64,000 bases of DNA from Plectosphaerella cucumerina (lineage: Eukaryota; Ascomycota; Sordariomycetes; Glomerellales; Plectosphaerellaceae): contig JAGPXD010000004.1 in the NCBI GenBank assembly GCA_020746995.1, forward strand, positions 3,286,001 through 3,350,000, in the 5' to 3' direction. Each line of letters begins with the position of its first letter. Position 1 is the stretch's first letter. Made by a program: the position numbers and the translations under genes. The notes below the pieces were generated by a model. The model was not told the origin of the DNA, did not search any database, and saw nothing but the letters and a program-made list of their open reading frames with translations. Below, one piece after another: positions 24,931 through 35,700 of the stretch.

Positions 24931-27894
24931 ATGCATTCCAACCGGACACACAGCCCCAGACAACCACCCGTCTTTGACGCAACCTTGGACCAATATCCCC
25001 TTCCCACTAGAAACGTCGCCACCAACGCTTCTGGCATCGTCCCCGTCTCCGTCAGCAACGGCCTGCAGAGCTATCATGCTGACACCGGCTCGTCCGCGAG
25101 CCAGAGACGCCGCATCCGTGACCTCGTTGACAGAGCCGAAGATGCTCTGAGGAAGTGGAGGGGCGGTATACAACGTGCTGGCCTCAACCGTCTGGATGCC
25201 TACCCTTTCCTTGGTCATGCTGGCACTAACACTTTGGCAGGCTCTTCAACGACATACCTTGACCGTGACCCAGCGCCACACGCACTTGTCCGTCAGAGAT
25301 CATCAACTTTCTTCGACCGCCTGACCCGCGGGGGTGTTCCCGAGGAGAAAGAGGTTGCTCGCCTGCTCGACGACCGCGCATGGGCTCTTCGCGTGCAAGG
25401 CCAGGACCGGCCGAGCAGCGATAGCACGGCGCCCAGCGTCGTCAAGTCGTCCCCGCAGAGCACCCAGCCATCGACGCGGCAGACGTCGGTTGGGTCCAGC
25501 CAACCTCGCCGGGATTCCACACGCCGCAGCTTTTTGGACCCCAAGCCCCGCCTTGACATGAACATCATCCGCTAGGTACAGAACGATGATGAGAGGAAGC
25601 AGCAGCCGCTGCAAGCATACTCCCACGACGCCAGGGTTCGTGCCTCGGAATGGGCCGCTGCTACCAAGACCTACTTTGAGACCTTGTACAAGGAATCCCT
25701 CGACGGCTGTCCCACAGCTCGAGAACTTCGCTTAAAGAAGCTGCGAACCCAGATGGAGGAGAACCCTGCCCTGTCTCCTGAAGAGAAGTTCGAACTGGAG
25801 TCCCAATTCTTCCAAAACGAAACCAACTACCTGAGGCAGCTTCGAACTTTGAGGTGGGAGAGCTACAGAGCCGTGACTCGACGTCTCAACACTGGATTCG
25901 GGCCATCTTCGACCAACGCACCCGAATATGTCAAGGAAGAACCCGGGTCCTGCTCGAAGAGATACAAAACTGTCAAAATCCTCGGGAAAGGAAGCTTCGG
26001 CGTCGTCAGACTCGTGAAGGAAAGACGACGCGAGGAAATGAGAGACCAGCCTAGCCACGTCCTCGCCATGAAGGTCATCAAAAAGACCGAGATGATCCGC
26101 AGCTGCCAGGAGGGCCACCTGAGAGCCGAGAGAGATTTCCTCATTGCTTCGGCCGACTCTGACTGGTAAGTTTCTGAGTCCCAGTTATTACCAACACGAC
26201 TAACATGGAGTCTGCGACAGGATCGTCCCTCTCATCTCCAGCTTCCAAGATGACACCAATCTCTACCTTGTGATGGACTACATGCCTGGTGGCGACTTCT
26301 TGGGACTGCTGATACGCGAGAACATCCTCGACGAGCGAGTCACACGCCACTACATTGCCGAGATGATTGTGTGCATCGAGGAGGCACACCGGTTGGGCTT
26401 CATCCACCGCGACGTCAAACCTGACAATTTCCTCATCGATGCCAGGGGCCACCTGAAGGTTTCCGACTTTGGGCTCGCCTTCGACGGCCAGTGGCACCAC
26501 GACACCTCCTACTACAAGTGGCATCGCGAGTATCTCCGCAAGACCTTGGGCATCCGGGTCCGCGGTGATGAAGATGACTGTCGGAAATACAGCAAGACGG
26601 CGCAACCCCCCAAGCGAGCCCATAACCAGGACGAAGTCGACCGACACGAGCCTCCGCAGTCATGTGCGAAGAGTCTGTACTCGAACGGAGACATTCCCTT
26701 GGTGGGCGACCTGCTCGACTGGCGAATGGGCCGGAATAGATCCTTCGCACATTCCGTCGTGGGGACGAGCCAATACATGGCGCCCGAGGTCGTCAAAGGG
26801 GACGAGTACGATGGCAGATGCGACTAGTAGAGCATTGGCATCATCCTTTTCGAATGCCTCTATGGCCGAACTCCCTTTCTGTCGGAAGAAGGCCGGCACC
26901 AAACCAAGAAGAATATTCTGGTATGTCCTCATGTCCTTGAGGGTCGTCCGTCATCACTGCTAACATTAGGTCACAGCATCACCGCACCAGCACCTTCAAA
27001 TTCCCCACCGACTGTCCCTATGTTAGCATTGACTGCCAAAACCTCATCCTACAGCTTCTCGCGGAAAAGACGGAACGGATTTCGTCAATCAAGTACCGAG
27101 AACAAGACTACAACGCCGAATATGGCATTGGCGAACACCCCCGAAAATATGTCTTTGCAGAGGACGACGCCGTCGATATCAAGTCGCACCGTTAGTTCAG
27201 GGGCATCGACTGGCACAACCTCCAGAGCATGACACCGGGGTTCACTCCTCATCTCCGGGACGCGGGAGACACGCGCTACTTCGAGGAGGACGAGCCCATC
27301 TCAGACTGGTCCGATTCTGAAGAGTCAGAGAAGCTGATACCCTCCCACGACGAGATCCGCCAGCTTCTCCGGAGCGAGGGCTTTTACAGCGAGACCATCT
27401 CCACCTTCATCGGCATGATTGCGCGGCCATACGATACCATGAAGCTCCGTCAGATTAACATCAAGATCGACTCCAATGGTTGTCTCTCGGACGGGGGCAA
27501 GGAAAAGCTCAAGCAGTACGCCCGTGAATTCGGGTGCAAGGAGCGAAAGCGGCCGCGAGACATCTTCCTGCGGGACAAGGCCACGCAAGGGGGTGTCATG
27601 AATATCAGAAAGCAGACGGGGTTTCTGGGATACACCTGGCTCAAGGCGCCCACGCCGCCCCGCGTCCCGAGCATGCTAGAAGACGAGCTTGGCCGGGCGC
27701 GCGCGAACCTGTCGCTCGGATGCGACCTGCTGCCGACGCCACACCAGTACCAGATCCCGACGCCCGCCAACTTTTTCGATCAGGACCTCTCGTACGCCAT
27801 GTACCGTCCAGATACTGCGGCGAAGGGGTTTTGGCACGGCGATGGGCAGTATGATTATCCTACTGCGGCTTACTGGCAGGCGTATGGGCAGTGA
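24931..27894 (+). CDS. PUK1: NDR/LATS-type kinase, PUK1 ortholog, with four in-frame UAG codons
   Basis: Three exons (24931-26165, 26221-26920, 26977-27894) form one continuous frame of 951 codons that is broken only by UAG at codons 215 (25573), 614-615 (26825, tandem) and 718 (27193). All kinase elements are intact: glycine loop GKGSFGVV (~352), Lys381, HRDVKPDN (Asp476), DFG (Asp494), an NDR-type long activation insert, and APE (Glu601). The tandem UAG UAG sits in 'GRCD..SIGIILFECLYG', where NDR kinases have Trp-Trp, and the last UAG in 'SHR.FRGIDW'. The N-terminal MOB-binding-like helix (TYFETLYKESLDGCPTARE) and the hydrophobic motif FLGYTW are present. In Fusarium graminearum, PUK1 carries the same tandem stop and needs A-to-I editing of mRNA to UGG UGG during sexual development. 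Without editing only 214 residues would be made. Pseudogenisation is the alternative. Confidence 0.88.
25563..25591 (+). other. Hairpin with UAG codon 215 in its loop (putative RNA editing site)
   Basis: A perfect 7-bp stem (catcatc at 25563-25569 with gatgatg at 25585-25591) closes a 15-nt loop that contains the UAG at 25573-25575. The A has U at -1, the preferred neighbour in fungal A-to-I editing. Seen in sequence; editing itself is inferred. Confidence 0.55.
26814..26839 (+). other. Hairpin with tandem UAG UAG in its loop (putative RNA editing site)
   Basis: The stem pairs 26817-26821 (gatgc) with 26832-26836 (gcatt; one G-U), then after an A/G mismatch 26814-26815 with 26838-26839. The 10-nt loop gactagtaga holds both UAG codons (26825-26830). 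This is the position of the known PUK1 editing sites; the fold is my own reading and was not computed. Confidence 0.6.
27172..27210 (+). other. Inverted repeat enclosing UAG codon 718 (putative RNA editing site)
   Basis: A perfect 6-bp stem (gtcgat 27172-27177, atcgac 27205-27210) encloses a 27-nt loop with the UAG at 27193-27195. The large loop makes this the weakest of the three structures. Confidence 0.4.
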
Positions 27895-28118
27895 GGGGTG
27901 CGAGAATCGGCAGATGCGGAAGGGGTCCTGAAGGGGGCGGGCACAGAGAGTCCAGGGTGTTCAAGACAGACGTTGTCACGGTGTAGTCCAAGGTGCCAGT
28001 CAAGCCAATCTACGGGGTCGTTCCAAAAGTATGCTTCAGTTTGAATGTGATTAAGGGTAGGAGACCGCTGTCATGCATTCATCGCTCGTCTCGAGGGCCT
28101 ACAGTACACACTTGCCGG

Positions 28119-30106
28119 TCACCAGGCCTTTTCGACAACCATCTCATCATCTTCGTCGTGGCTAGCGCCGCCTGCTGCAACGGCCTTTGCGTTTGTGACC
28201 TCCCACTCAAACTCACGCAGGGCGCGAAGCTCCGAGTTGAAGAAGAGCAGGGCCATGAGGCCGTCGACCGTGCCGGCTACAAGTCCGGGAGGCACGACGA
28301 GGAGGAGGATGAAGGAGACGAAGTTGCGGGGGACGAACCAGACGCCGGCGAGGGAGGCGGGCCAGGCGAGGAGCCAGAAGAGGAAGTGGTAGGTGCGCCA
28401 GCGTTGTTGGCTGCGTTCGCGGGCTGTGTAGGCGTGGAGGGAGAGGAGGATCTCATCGTAGGTGGAGGCTGGGAAGGGGTCGTTGTCGGATGAGGCGGGG
28501 GGGTGGGCGCTGAGTTGGAGGGAGAGGTCGGGGCGGATGAGTTTGGGGTCTTGAGGAGGGGAGAGGCCGGCGGCGGTGGTGGGGAGGGAGTCTGGGGAGG
28601 AAGAGGAGGGGTCTTCGTTGTGGGTGTTTGTTTGGGTGAGAGAGAGGCGGTCGGGGAGATGGTGTTCGCTTGCGGTGGGGGATTCGAGGTAGGCGCCGGC
28701 GAGGAAGGTGCCGTCCTTTGGGGTGGTGAGGGCGGCGGCGGAGGAGGTGTAGTCTGTTTCTTGTTGGAGGTTGTTGTGGCTGCTCATGAGGGCGGAGGAG
28801 AGGGGGCGAGATCGGGGGATGGAGTCGGGGACGTGGAAGGCTATGGTGGCCTCGACGGAGAAGTGGTCGCTCAAGGAGCAGCCGAGGACGGGGTGGGGGT
28901 CCATCATGCCGACTTTTGCGGTCTTGACGACCCAGCCGCCGGCGGGTGCGGGGCCGGGGAGGTCCGGGTCGGAAGAGACGTGGCGGCGGCCGTCGCCGAG
29001 GAAGATGTAGTCGAGGCGCTTGCCCTTGCGGTCGACGACGTGAGGTGGGACGATGCAGGGCTCCCCTTTGCGGCCGAGGAGCTTCTGTTGCTTGGCTGTC
29101 CAGCGCCAGGTGCAGTAGGGTCCGTCGGAGGTGGCGCCGTTCTCGAGGATGTTGAACTCGGCGGTGGGGATGGGACGGCGCCGGGTGAGTTCGAGAGGGT
29201 CGTCGGCGGCGCCGAGGGAGGAGTCTGGGTGGAGGACGCGCCAGGCGTCGCGGACGGGGGCGTGGGCGGTGATGATGCGGTGGTGGAGAGAGCCGGGGCG
29301 CATGTTGAAGTCGCCGAGGCCGAGGACGAGGTGGCCGCGGTCGCAGGCGGCGCGGAGGAGCTTGGCGATTTCCCAGGACTGGGCGAGGCGGTGGCAGGAG
29401 TAGGACTCTTCGTAGGGGGCGTGGGTCTGGAGATGCGTCAGTTGGATCGGGAGGTGAGATGATAGGAAAGGGGAGGACGTACGTGAGTGTTGAAGACCTC
29501 GATGATATCCCGACGGCCGGGCCCATAACGGATCTTTGCGCAGGCGACACCCTTGCCTACATACCAGTCCCCGCGCCAAAAGGCAGCGGGCCGGCCGTTG
29601 AGGGGGTACCGGAACATTGTCGACTCCTCGATGGGCCAGCGGGAGAGGATGGCGAGGCCGCCGCCAAAAGGCCCGCTGGCGTAGAACTTTGCATAGGGAA
29701 GGAGGCGGCGGGTCTCGAGGCGGACGGCGCGGTAGTCATCTTGGGTGAAGAGCTCCTGGAAGGCGACGACGTGAGGGGCCGGGTCGGAGGAGGCGATGCG
29801 GCGGCCTATCTCGGTGATGCGCTCGGCGCGGAGCTTGGAGATGAACTTTAGACCCCAGCAGTTGAGGGTGAGGACGTTGATCTCCGAGGGGGGAGGGTCC
29901 ATGGTGGTGGCGGTGTCCTTTGGGGAGGTGTCCGGGGAGGCGTCCTCTGGGACGTTGTCGTCGTCGTCTTTAGATGGCTGGCATTCTTCGGGAGGAGGTG
30001 AGACGATGAGAGGGGGAGGAGAAGGAGGATGAGGGGACGAAGATGGGGACGACATGGGATGAACCAGGGGCCGAGGCGAGGTATCGGCTTTTTGTTTGAA
30101 TGGCAA
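28119..30106 (-). CDS. ISC1: Inositol phosphosphingolipid phospholipase C (neutral sphingomyelinase family)
   Basis: Two exons (30106-29483, 29426-28119) give 643 aa; the intron joins EVFNTH to THAPYEESYSCHR. The enzyme hydrolyses inositol phosphosphingolipids to ceramides at ER/mitochondrial membranes. The endonuclease/exonuclease/phosphatase fold is complete: LTLNCWGLK, VAFQELF (metal-binding Glu), VFNTH, LGDFNMRPGS (Asp/Asn) and CSLSDHFSVEA (catalytic Asp-His). Two C-terminal membrane spans (YHFLFWLLAWPASLAGVWF and SFILLLVVPPGLVAG) match Isc1. Compared with yeast (477 aa) it has a Pro/Ser/Asp-rich N-terminus of about 70 residues and a Ser/Pro-rich linker before the membrane spans. A second ATG at 30055 would shorten it by 17 residues. 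The 3' end converges on the PUK1-like gene with a 224-bp gap. Confidence 0.93.
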
Positions 30107-30780
30107 GCGGGCAGTCGTTTCTTTTCCCCGATGGAAGGCGCGGCTTGAAGAGAAAAGTGATAGGTTCTGGTCGGGTATGGGGGGTGTGAGTGTCCGAGCG
30201 AGTCCGTGGCCCGGCGCTGGCCTGGAGTATAAATCGCTAGGCTTTTTTGCGCGGGGTGGTTGCTATAGGGCTGGTTGGCGGGGATATCTGAGACGATGGG
30301 CCGGAAAGATGTTTTTTTTACCTTTCTGTTTGGAAAAGGAGGGGTATATGAGATGCACTATAGGCGCGGGAAGCGGTGATGCGAGGGTTTTGGAGTTTTA
30401 CCTTCAGGTTCGTCGTTCGATGTTCTTTCCCCCCGGATGGGAAGTCGCACACGGCAACGGCGGGAAGGGAAAGGGCGAACGGGGGTGCTGTGGGCGATTG
30501 GCCAATCATGTCCTGGAGCCTGATCTGGACTAGGGGTCGGCGCCCGGGGCTAGTCGGCTCCGATCACTGGACCCGCTTGATGGAAAGGGGCCAATAGGGG
30601 AGAAGACGGTCCTGGGAGCTAGAGGCGTGTCTTGTCGCGACTGATCCCTGCCCAAAAGTTACAACACCACACCTCCATCACCAACTACGCTCCTCAATCC
30701 AGCTGCCCGTCTTGCTCTCTTGCAATCTACCACCCCGAAAACCATCTATCTGCAGCAGACCTCCGACCAGCTCCCCCAAC
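30107..30780. promoter_or_regulatory. Divergent promoter region ISC1 / SWD3-like
   Basis: This 674-bp region separates two divergent gene starts and presumably contains both promoters. I recognised no specific element. Confidence 0.5.
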
Positions 30781-32548
30781 ATGTCAGGCTTCGAATCGGG
30801 CGACGCCTCGCCCCTGCCCGCGCCCGCTCGTAAGCGCCGCCGCGTCTCCCTCCACGACGACAGCAACGACACGACCCCTCGCTTCAGCTCCCCCGACGAG
30901 CTCACAGCTCCCTCATTTAGCCAGCAGAAGAAGAAGCAAGAGCCCTCATCAGCCGCCCGCCGCCCCTCAGCCCGCACAAAGCCAAGCAGGTCCCCGCCGC
31001 CCGGGGGCCTGAGCGAAGACGAGCTCAACACGGCAGATTACTACGACCGCGCCCGCCCCCCGCGACAAAGGGGCGCACCACCCTCGAAAGCACCGCCAGC
31101 GGCCTCATCACCATCTCGCTCTTCCTACCGCTCTCGCTCCCGATCCCGCTCGCGTTCCCGCTACCAACCTCGTTCGCCAACACACTCCCCCTCCTCACCG
31201 AGCCAAAGGGCCCTCACCCCCCGCTCGCCCTCCGGCTCCAGGACACGCTCAGAATCGACCCCCTCCTCCGCCCGCTCCGACACCTCCTCCTCCCGCCGCA
31301 ACAGCCTCTCCGGAAAAGTCGACCGCCATCTCCGGCTCTCCGATGACCAGACCCCAGCATCCGCCTCAGCCTCCGCAACCGCCCCTGCCACCCCCCACCG
31401 CTCTCCCCCCCTACGACCAAACTACCAGCCTTACCTCACCCTCGCCGGCCACGACCAAGCCGTCTCCCAGGTCCGCTTCTCCCCCGACGGCCGATGGATC
31501 GCCTCCGCCTCGTCCGACGGCACCGTCAAGCTCTGGGACGCCGCCACGGGACGACACATGGACACCCTCGTCGGTCACATGGCTGGCATTTCCTGCGTCG
31601 CCTGGTCCCCTGATGGAGATACCCTCGCCACCGGATCCGACGACAAGGCTATTCGCCTCTGGGACCGTATCACCGCCCGCCCCATGATCAGCGCAAAGGG
31701 CACCCGCGGCGGCACCGTCGCTGCACGACCTATGCCACCTATGCTCGGCCACCACAACTACGTCATGTGCATCGCCTTTTCGCCAAAGGGCAACATTCTC
31801 GCCTCGGGGAGCTACGACGAGGCCGTATTCCTTTGGGACGTGCGCGCTGGACGTCTCATGCGCAGTTTGCCTGCCCACAGTGACCCCGTTAGCGGCATCG
31901 GCTTCAGCCAAGACGGCACTCTCGTCGTGAGCTGCTCGACCGACGGTCTGATGTACGTTCCCCTTTCTTCTCTCTTTTTTCTCATCGCTAACTGCCCCCA
32001 GCCGCATCTGGGACACCTACACAGGCCAATGCCTCCGCACCCTCGTCCACGAAGAAAACCCCGCCGTCACAGCCGCCTGCTTCTCCCCCAACGGCCGCTA
32101 CGTCCTCGCCTTCAACCTCGACAACTGCATCCGCCTCTGGGATTACGTCTCCGGCACAGTCAAGAAGACATACCAGGGTCATCGCAACCAGGGCTTCGCC
32201 GTCGGCGGCTGCTTCGGCCTGCTTCCCCTCGATGGCGCGCCCGCCGGCCCCGGCCCGGCGCCAGAGGCTGCTTTTGTCGCCTCTCCCAGTGAGGATGGTG
32301 ATGTCGTTCTTTGGGATGTCACGTCCAAGGAGATATTGCAGCGTTTCCCTGCACATCCGGGGAAGGTGTGTTTCTGGGTGGATGTTAGGGGCGATGCAAT
32401 GGTTACTGCTGGCCAGGATGGCTCGGTCAGGATATTCAGGCATAAGGGGGCCGAGGCTGCGCCGGCACCGCCTGAGGTCAGGGTCAATGGCAGCAGAAAC
32501 GAGATGCCCATCAAGGTGGAAGAAGACATGGACGTCGACAGGCCATGA
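30781..32548 (+). CDS. SWD3: WD40 protein, COMPASS subunit Swd3/WDR5 type, with Arg/Ser-rich N-terminus
   Basis: Two exons (30781-31952, 32002-32548) give 572 aa; the intron joins CSTDGL-I to RIWDTYTG. Seven WD40 repeats fill about 215-540, for example TLAGHDQAVSQVRFSPDG, TLVGHMAGISCVAWSPDG and MLGHHNYVMCIAFSPKGN, with regular GH and WD dipeptides. Repeat composition and order fit Swd3/WDR5, a subunit of the histone H3-K4 methyltransferase complex COMPASS. The N-terminal ~200 residues are unlike the 315-aa yeast protein: a KRRR nuclear-type signal, then a run of Arg-Ser dipeptides (YRSRSRSRSRSRY) and Ser/Pro/Thr-rich sequence. The end is acidic (KVEEDMDVD). Upstream in-frame ATG at 30712 is less likely. 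Confidence 0.88.
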
Positions 32549-32736
32549 GGCGAGCTGCCAGAGATACATCACCACACACAATTTATACCCATCTTCTTCA
32601 CACCCGATTATTCGTAAATCATATCTTCCTCTATGACAAGGAAACTAGACATAAAAGCGGAGAGACAACCTCCGGCGCCGAATGTATATATCACAACCCC
32701 TCCTCTCTAAACGCCCAAAAGAAAACACAGCCGCCC

Positions 32737-35700
32737 TTAGATGGTCTCCCATCCGCCATTGTTAATCTCCGACTCCAGCTTCCTGCTAATAAAGCTCGGG
32801 ATACCATGACTCAAGAACGTGTTGCGCAGCATCGAGTCGTACCTCCTCTGGTTGAGGAACAGCTGCCTTCCATGACGCAGGCCCAGATCCGTCTCACCGT
32901 ACTTGTCGATGTAGGGCGCGCTACTATACGAGCCCGATTGGCGGAAGAGGTAGAAGATGCAGCACTTGCGGATGTTGAGGAAGAGGCCGATGTTTTGCTG
33001 GCATCTGGGGGAGGGTGTTAGTACCAGGCTGAAAGGGGAGGGGGAGGGAAGCTTACTTGGCCATGTGCTGCTGCGAGCCGCCGATGCGCTGCGGCTCTCT
33101 GTCGGGCGAGACGACCCGCTCCTTGAGACAGCAGACGGCTTGGCCACAGAAGACCTCGCCGCAGAGCAAACAGATCATGGGATCCGAGATGTCCAACCCC
33201 GTTGTTGGGCAGCGGCGCTTGGTAGCCTCTTCGATGAGCGTGTCAAAGTGCTTCGGCAGGCCGACCAGCTCAAAGATACCCGGGTGGCTGAGCTGAGCCG
33301 AGTCGGGCAGCTCGCGACTCTCCATGAGCGGGCGGATGTACATGATGTGGTGGCGCACCCATCCGCTGACGAGGCTCGACGTCGACGCCGGCCAGCCAAA
33401 GGACGAGGCGTGGTCCGTGAGCGCCGCGCACATCTGGTCGAAGTTCGGGAGCTTGAGGGCCTCGGCAAGGCGGTCCAGCTCGTCGGCATCAGGGGTCGGC
33501 GATACGTGGCTGTTGAGGTCGACGCCGTACTTGACGTACATGAGGATGGCGCTCTTGCGCAGGAAGCAGAGGGCATATTTTCGCACAAAGACGTAGTAGC
33601 TTTCGAGGCTGTCGAGCTCCGCCTGCGCGAAAGCCGCGTTGGTCGTGCCGTCCTCGGGAGGTGACGCCGCGTGCACGTCCATGCCCATGCTGCTGACGGC
33701 CACGCAGAACTGCGCAAAGTTGTTGTGCGCCGCGTTCTGGCTGCTGCTGTGCAGAGTATTGTTGAGCCAGCGTTGCCGGCCAATGTTGCGCGACATGTGG
33801 TGAACCGTCTTGACAATCTCGGCCAGGTAGCAGAGCCGGAGGACGTGGCCCACGTCGAAGCCGTGAGCCGGGACGAGGCCGAAGACGCACTCGGAGAGGA
33901 AGAGGAACGAGTCCTGCAACATCAGCGGCGGATAGAAATCGACCGGCCGCGATGCGTTCTCCGTCTCCTCGCCAAAGTACTGCGACATGAAGAGCTGGCA
34001 GTGCTGTCGCTCGCTGTCCTTGCGGAACTCGTTGTCCACCCGGTTGTCACCGCGGGACTTCATTCCGCCTGTGGCGATGTATGAAGTTGTCGTCTCCGAA
34101 AGAATGCGCAAGTGCGTCAGGACGAGCTCGGGGATCTTGTCCAGCAGCGTCAAGCCGTACTGCGCCTCGGTACCTCGCTGCTGGATCTCTGCCGCCGAGA
34201 TGGAGTAGCCCACGAGCCGCACGAGCACGTCGCTGTAGACAATCTCGTCGCGCTCACGAAGCTCCCTAATCTCGAGCGGATGCCGGGACTTGAATCGGTT
34301 GGTCTGGATGGTGTCGCGAATGCGCCGGTACACCTTGACCAGCTCGCCCGCCTGGCCCAGCGCCTCGTCTGTCGCCGACGCCGGCCGGCGGGACGATAGG
34401 GGCGTGTTGGCCGCCGAGAAGAACGAGCTCATGGGCGTCGTCATGTTCATCTCGCTTCCAGAATCCTCAGCGTTCCACGCATCCTCGTACAGCTGCGTCA
34501 TCTTGTCCGCCAGCGTCGAGTTAACCACGTTACGGTTGTAGAAGGCAAAGTACGCCTGGATGTTATCCGGCGGCCTGGGCACGCCGCGAATGTAATGGCC
34601 CGACCGCATCTGCACAGCGAGGAACTCGCCAAAGTCGCTCTGCGGCTGCAGCAGGCTGGGGTAGGACTCCTCCTGGCCCTTCCAGATGATCGGAAGGAAA
34701 GCGTTGCCCAGTGCCTTGCAGAGAGGGCACACGAACTCCTTTCTTCGCAGGTCCTCCGGAGGGTGGCGGGCGATCTGGTGATGGTGTCGCCGCGTCGTCG
34801 CGTCAATGTACGCCTCGAAGCAGCTGAAATGCATCATGTGGCCGCATCCGGTCGATACGGGACCAGACCTGGACAGCTTGGCTGGGAAGCCCTTGCCGAT
34901 CGTCTGCCTTTCGCAGGAGAACGCCTCGCCGGCAGCGTTGATCTTGGTGATCTCCTGACGGTTCTCGTGGGCCACGCCAAAGGGCCTGATTTCCTCGGCC
35001 GATCGGTCGAGGTTCGCCGGCGAGTGGAACGCCTCACGGACGAAATCGGCGTCCTGGAAGTCCGTCTGGCGCAGGATCATGCTCTGGTTGAACATGGCGA
35101 ATGTCCCGTAAAGGCGACGATCATCCGTATCTTCCTGGCACAGGATGCACGTCCCCGTCGGGTATTTCCATGTGTTCTTGCGGTCCTCGGTCTGTTCCGT
35201 ATCCTCGTCCTCCTCGAGGTCGGAACCCCAGTCGATGTCTCCTTGGTTGTCCAGGAAGCTCTTCTGCTGCTGCTGGAAATGCGCCATGACCTTAGCCTGG
35301 CGGCTAAGCGCGGCCTTCTTCTTGCGCTCCCGCTCCTCCTCGGCCGAGTTGTTGGCTGGCGATGCAGTCTCGATCCTGTCGACCGACACGCCCAGGCGGA
35401 TGTAGGCCGTCTCAAAGCTGCGAGGACGCTTTTGCCTCATGCGCTTGAGAATCAGTGCGAGCTTGGGGTGGCAGGCCTTAAAGTCCTCCTTGGTCGACAT
35501 CATTTCCAGCAGGGCCACGATGGTCCTCGCATCCGGTGCGTCAGCCATGAAGTTGCTCCTCGCCACCCTAGACAGGGCGATGGTGATGAACGAGTGCTGG
35601 GTCAGATCGGCATCGTCCTCGGTAGCGTTGTCCTCTGTCACGGCAACCAGCACGAGGTGCAGCACCACCTGCAGGAAAGTCTCGATCCTCGTGGCAGGTA

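Noticed and set aside
25500..25580. An intron ending in CTAG at 25575 that would remove the first UAG
   Set aside because: An acceptor-like ctag|gtacag exists, but the possible donors within usual distance are poor (gtcggt, gttggg, gtccag). Not excluded, but weaker than the hairpin-loop editing model.
25573..27195. PUK1-like gene as a RIP-degraded pseudogene
   Set aside because: UAG from TGG or CAG fits the CpA-to-TpA context, but a RIP-hit gene would show dense further transitions, missing motifs and lower GC. Here 947 other codons are open, all motifs intact and third positions GC-rich, and the tandem UAG is a conserved hallmark. Kept only as the alternative to test.
28503..29462. Long plus-strand frame of 319 codons
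   Set aside because: Antisense shadow of ISC1 with GGG/GAG-biased composition.
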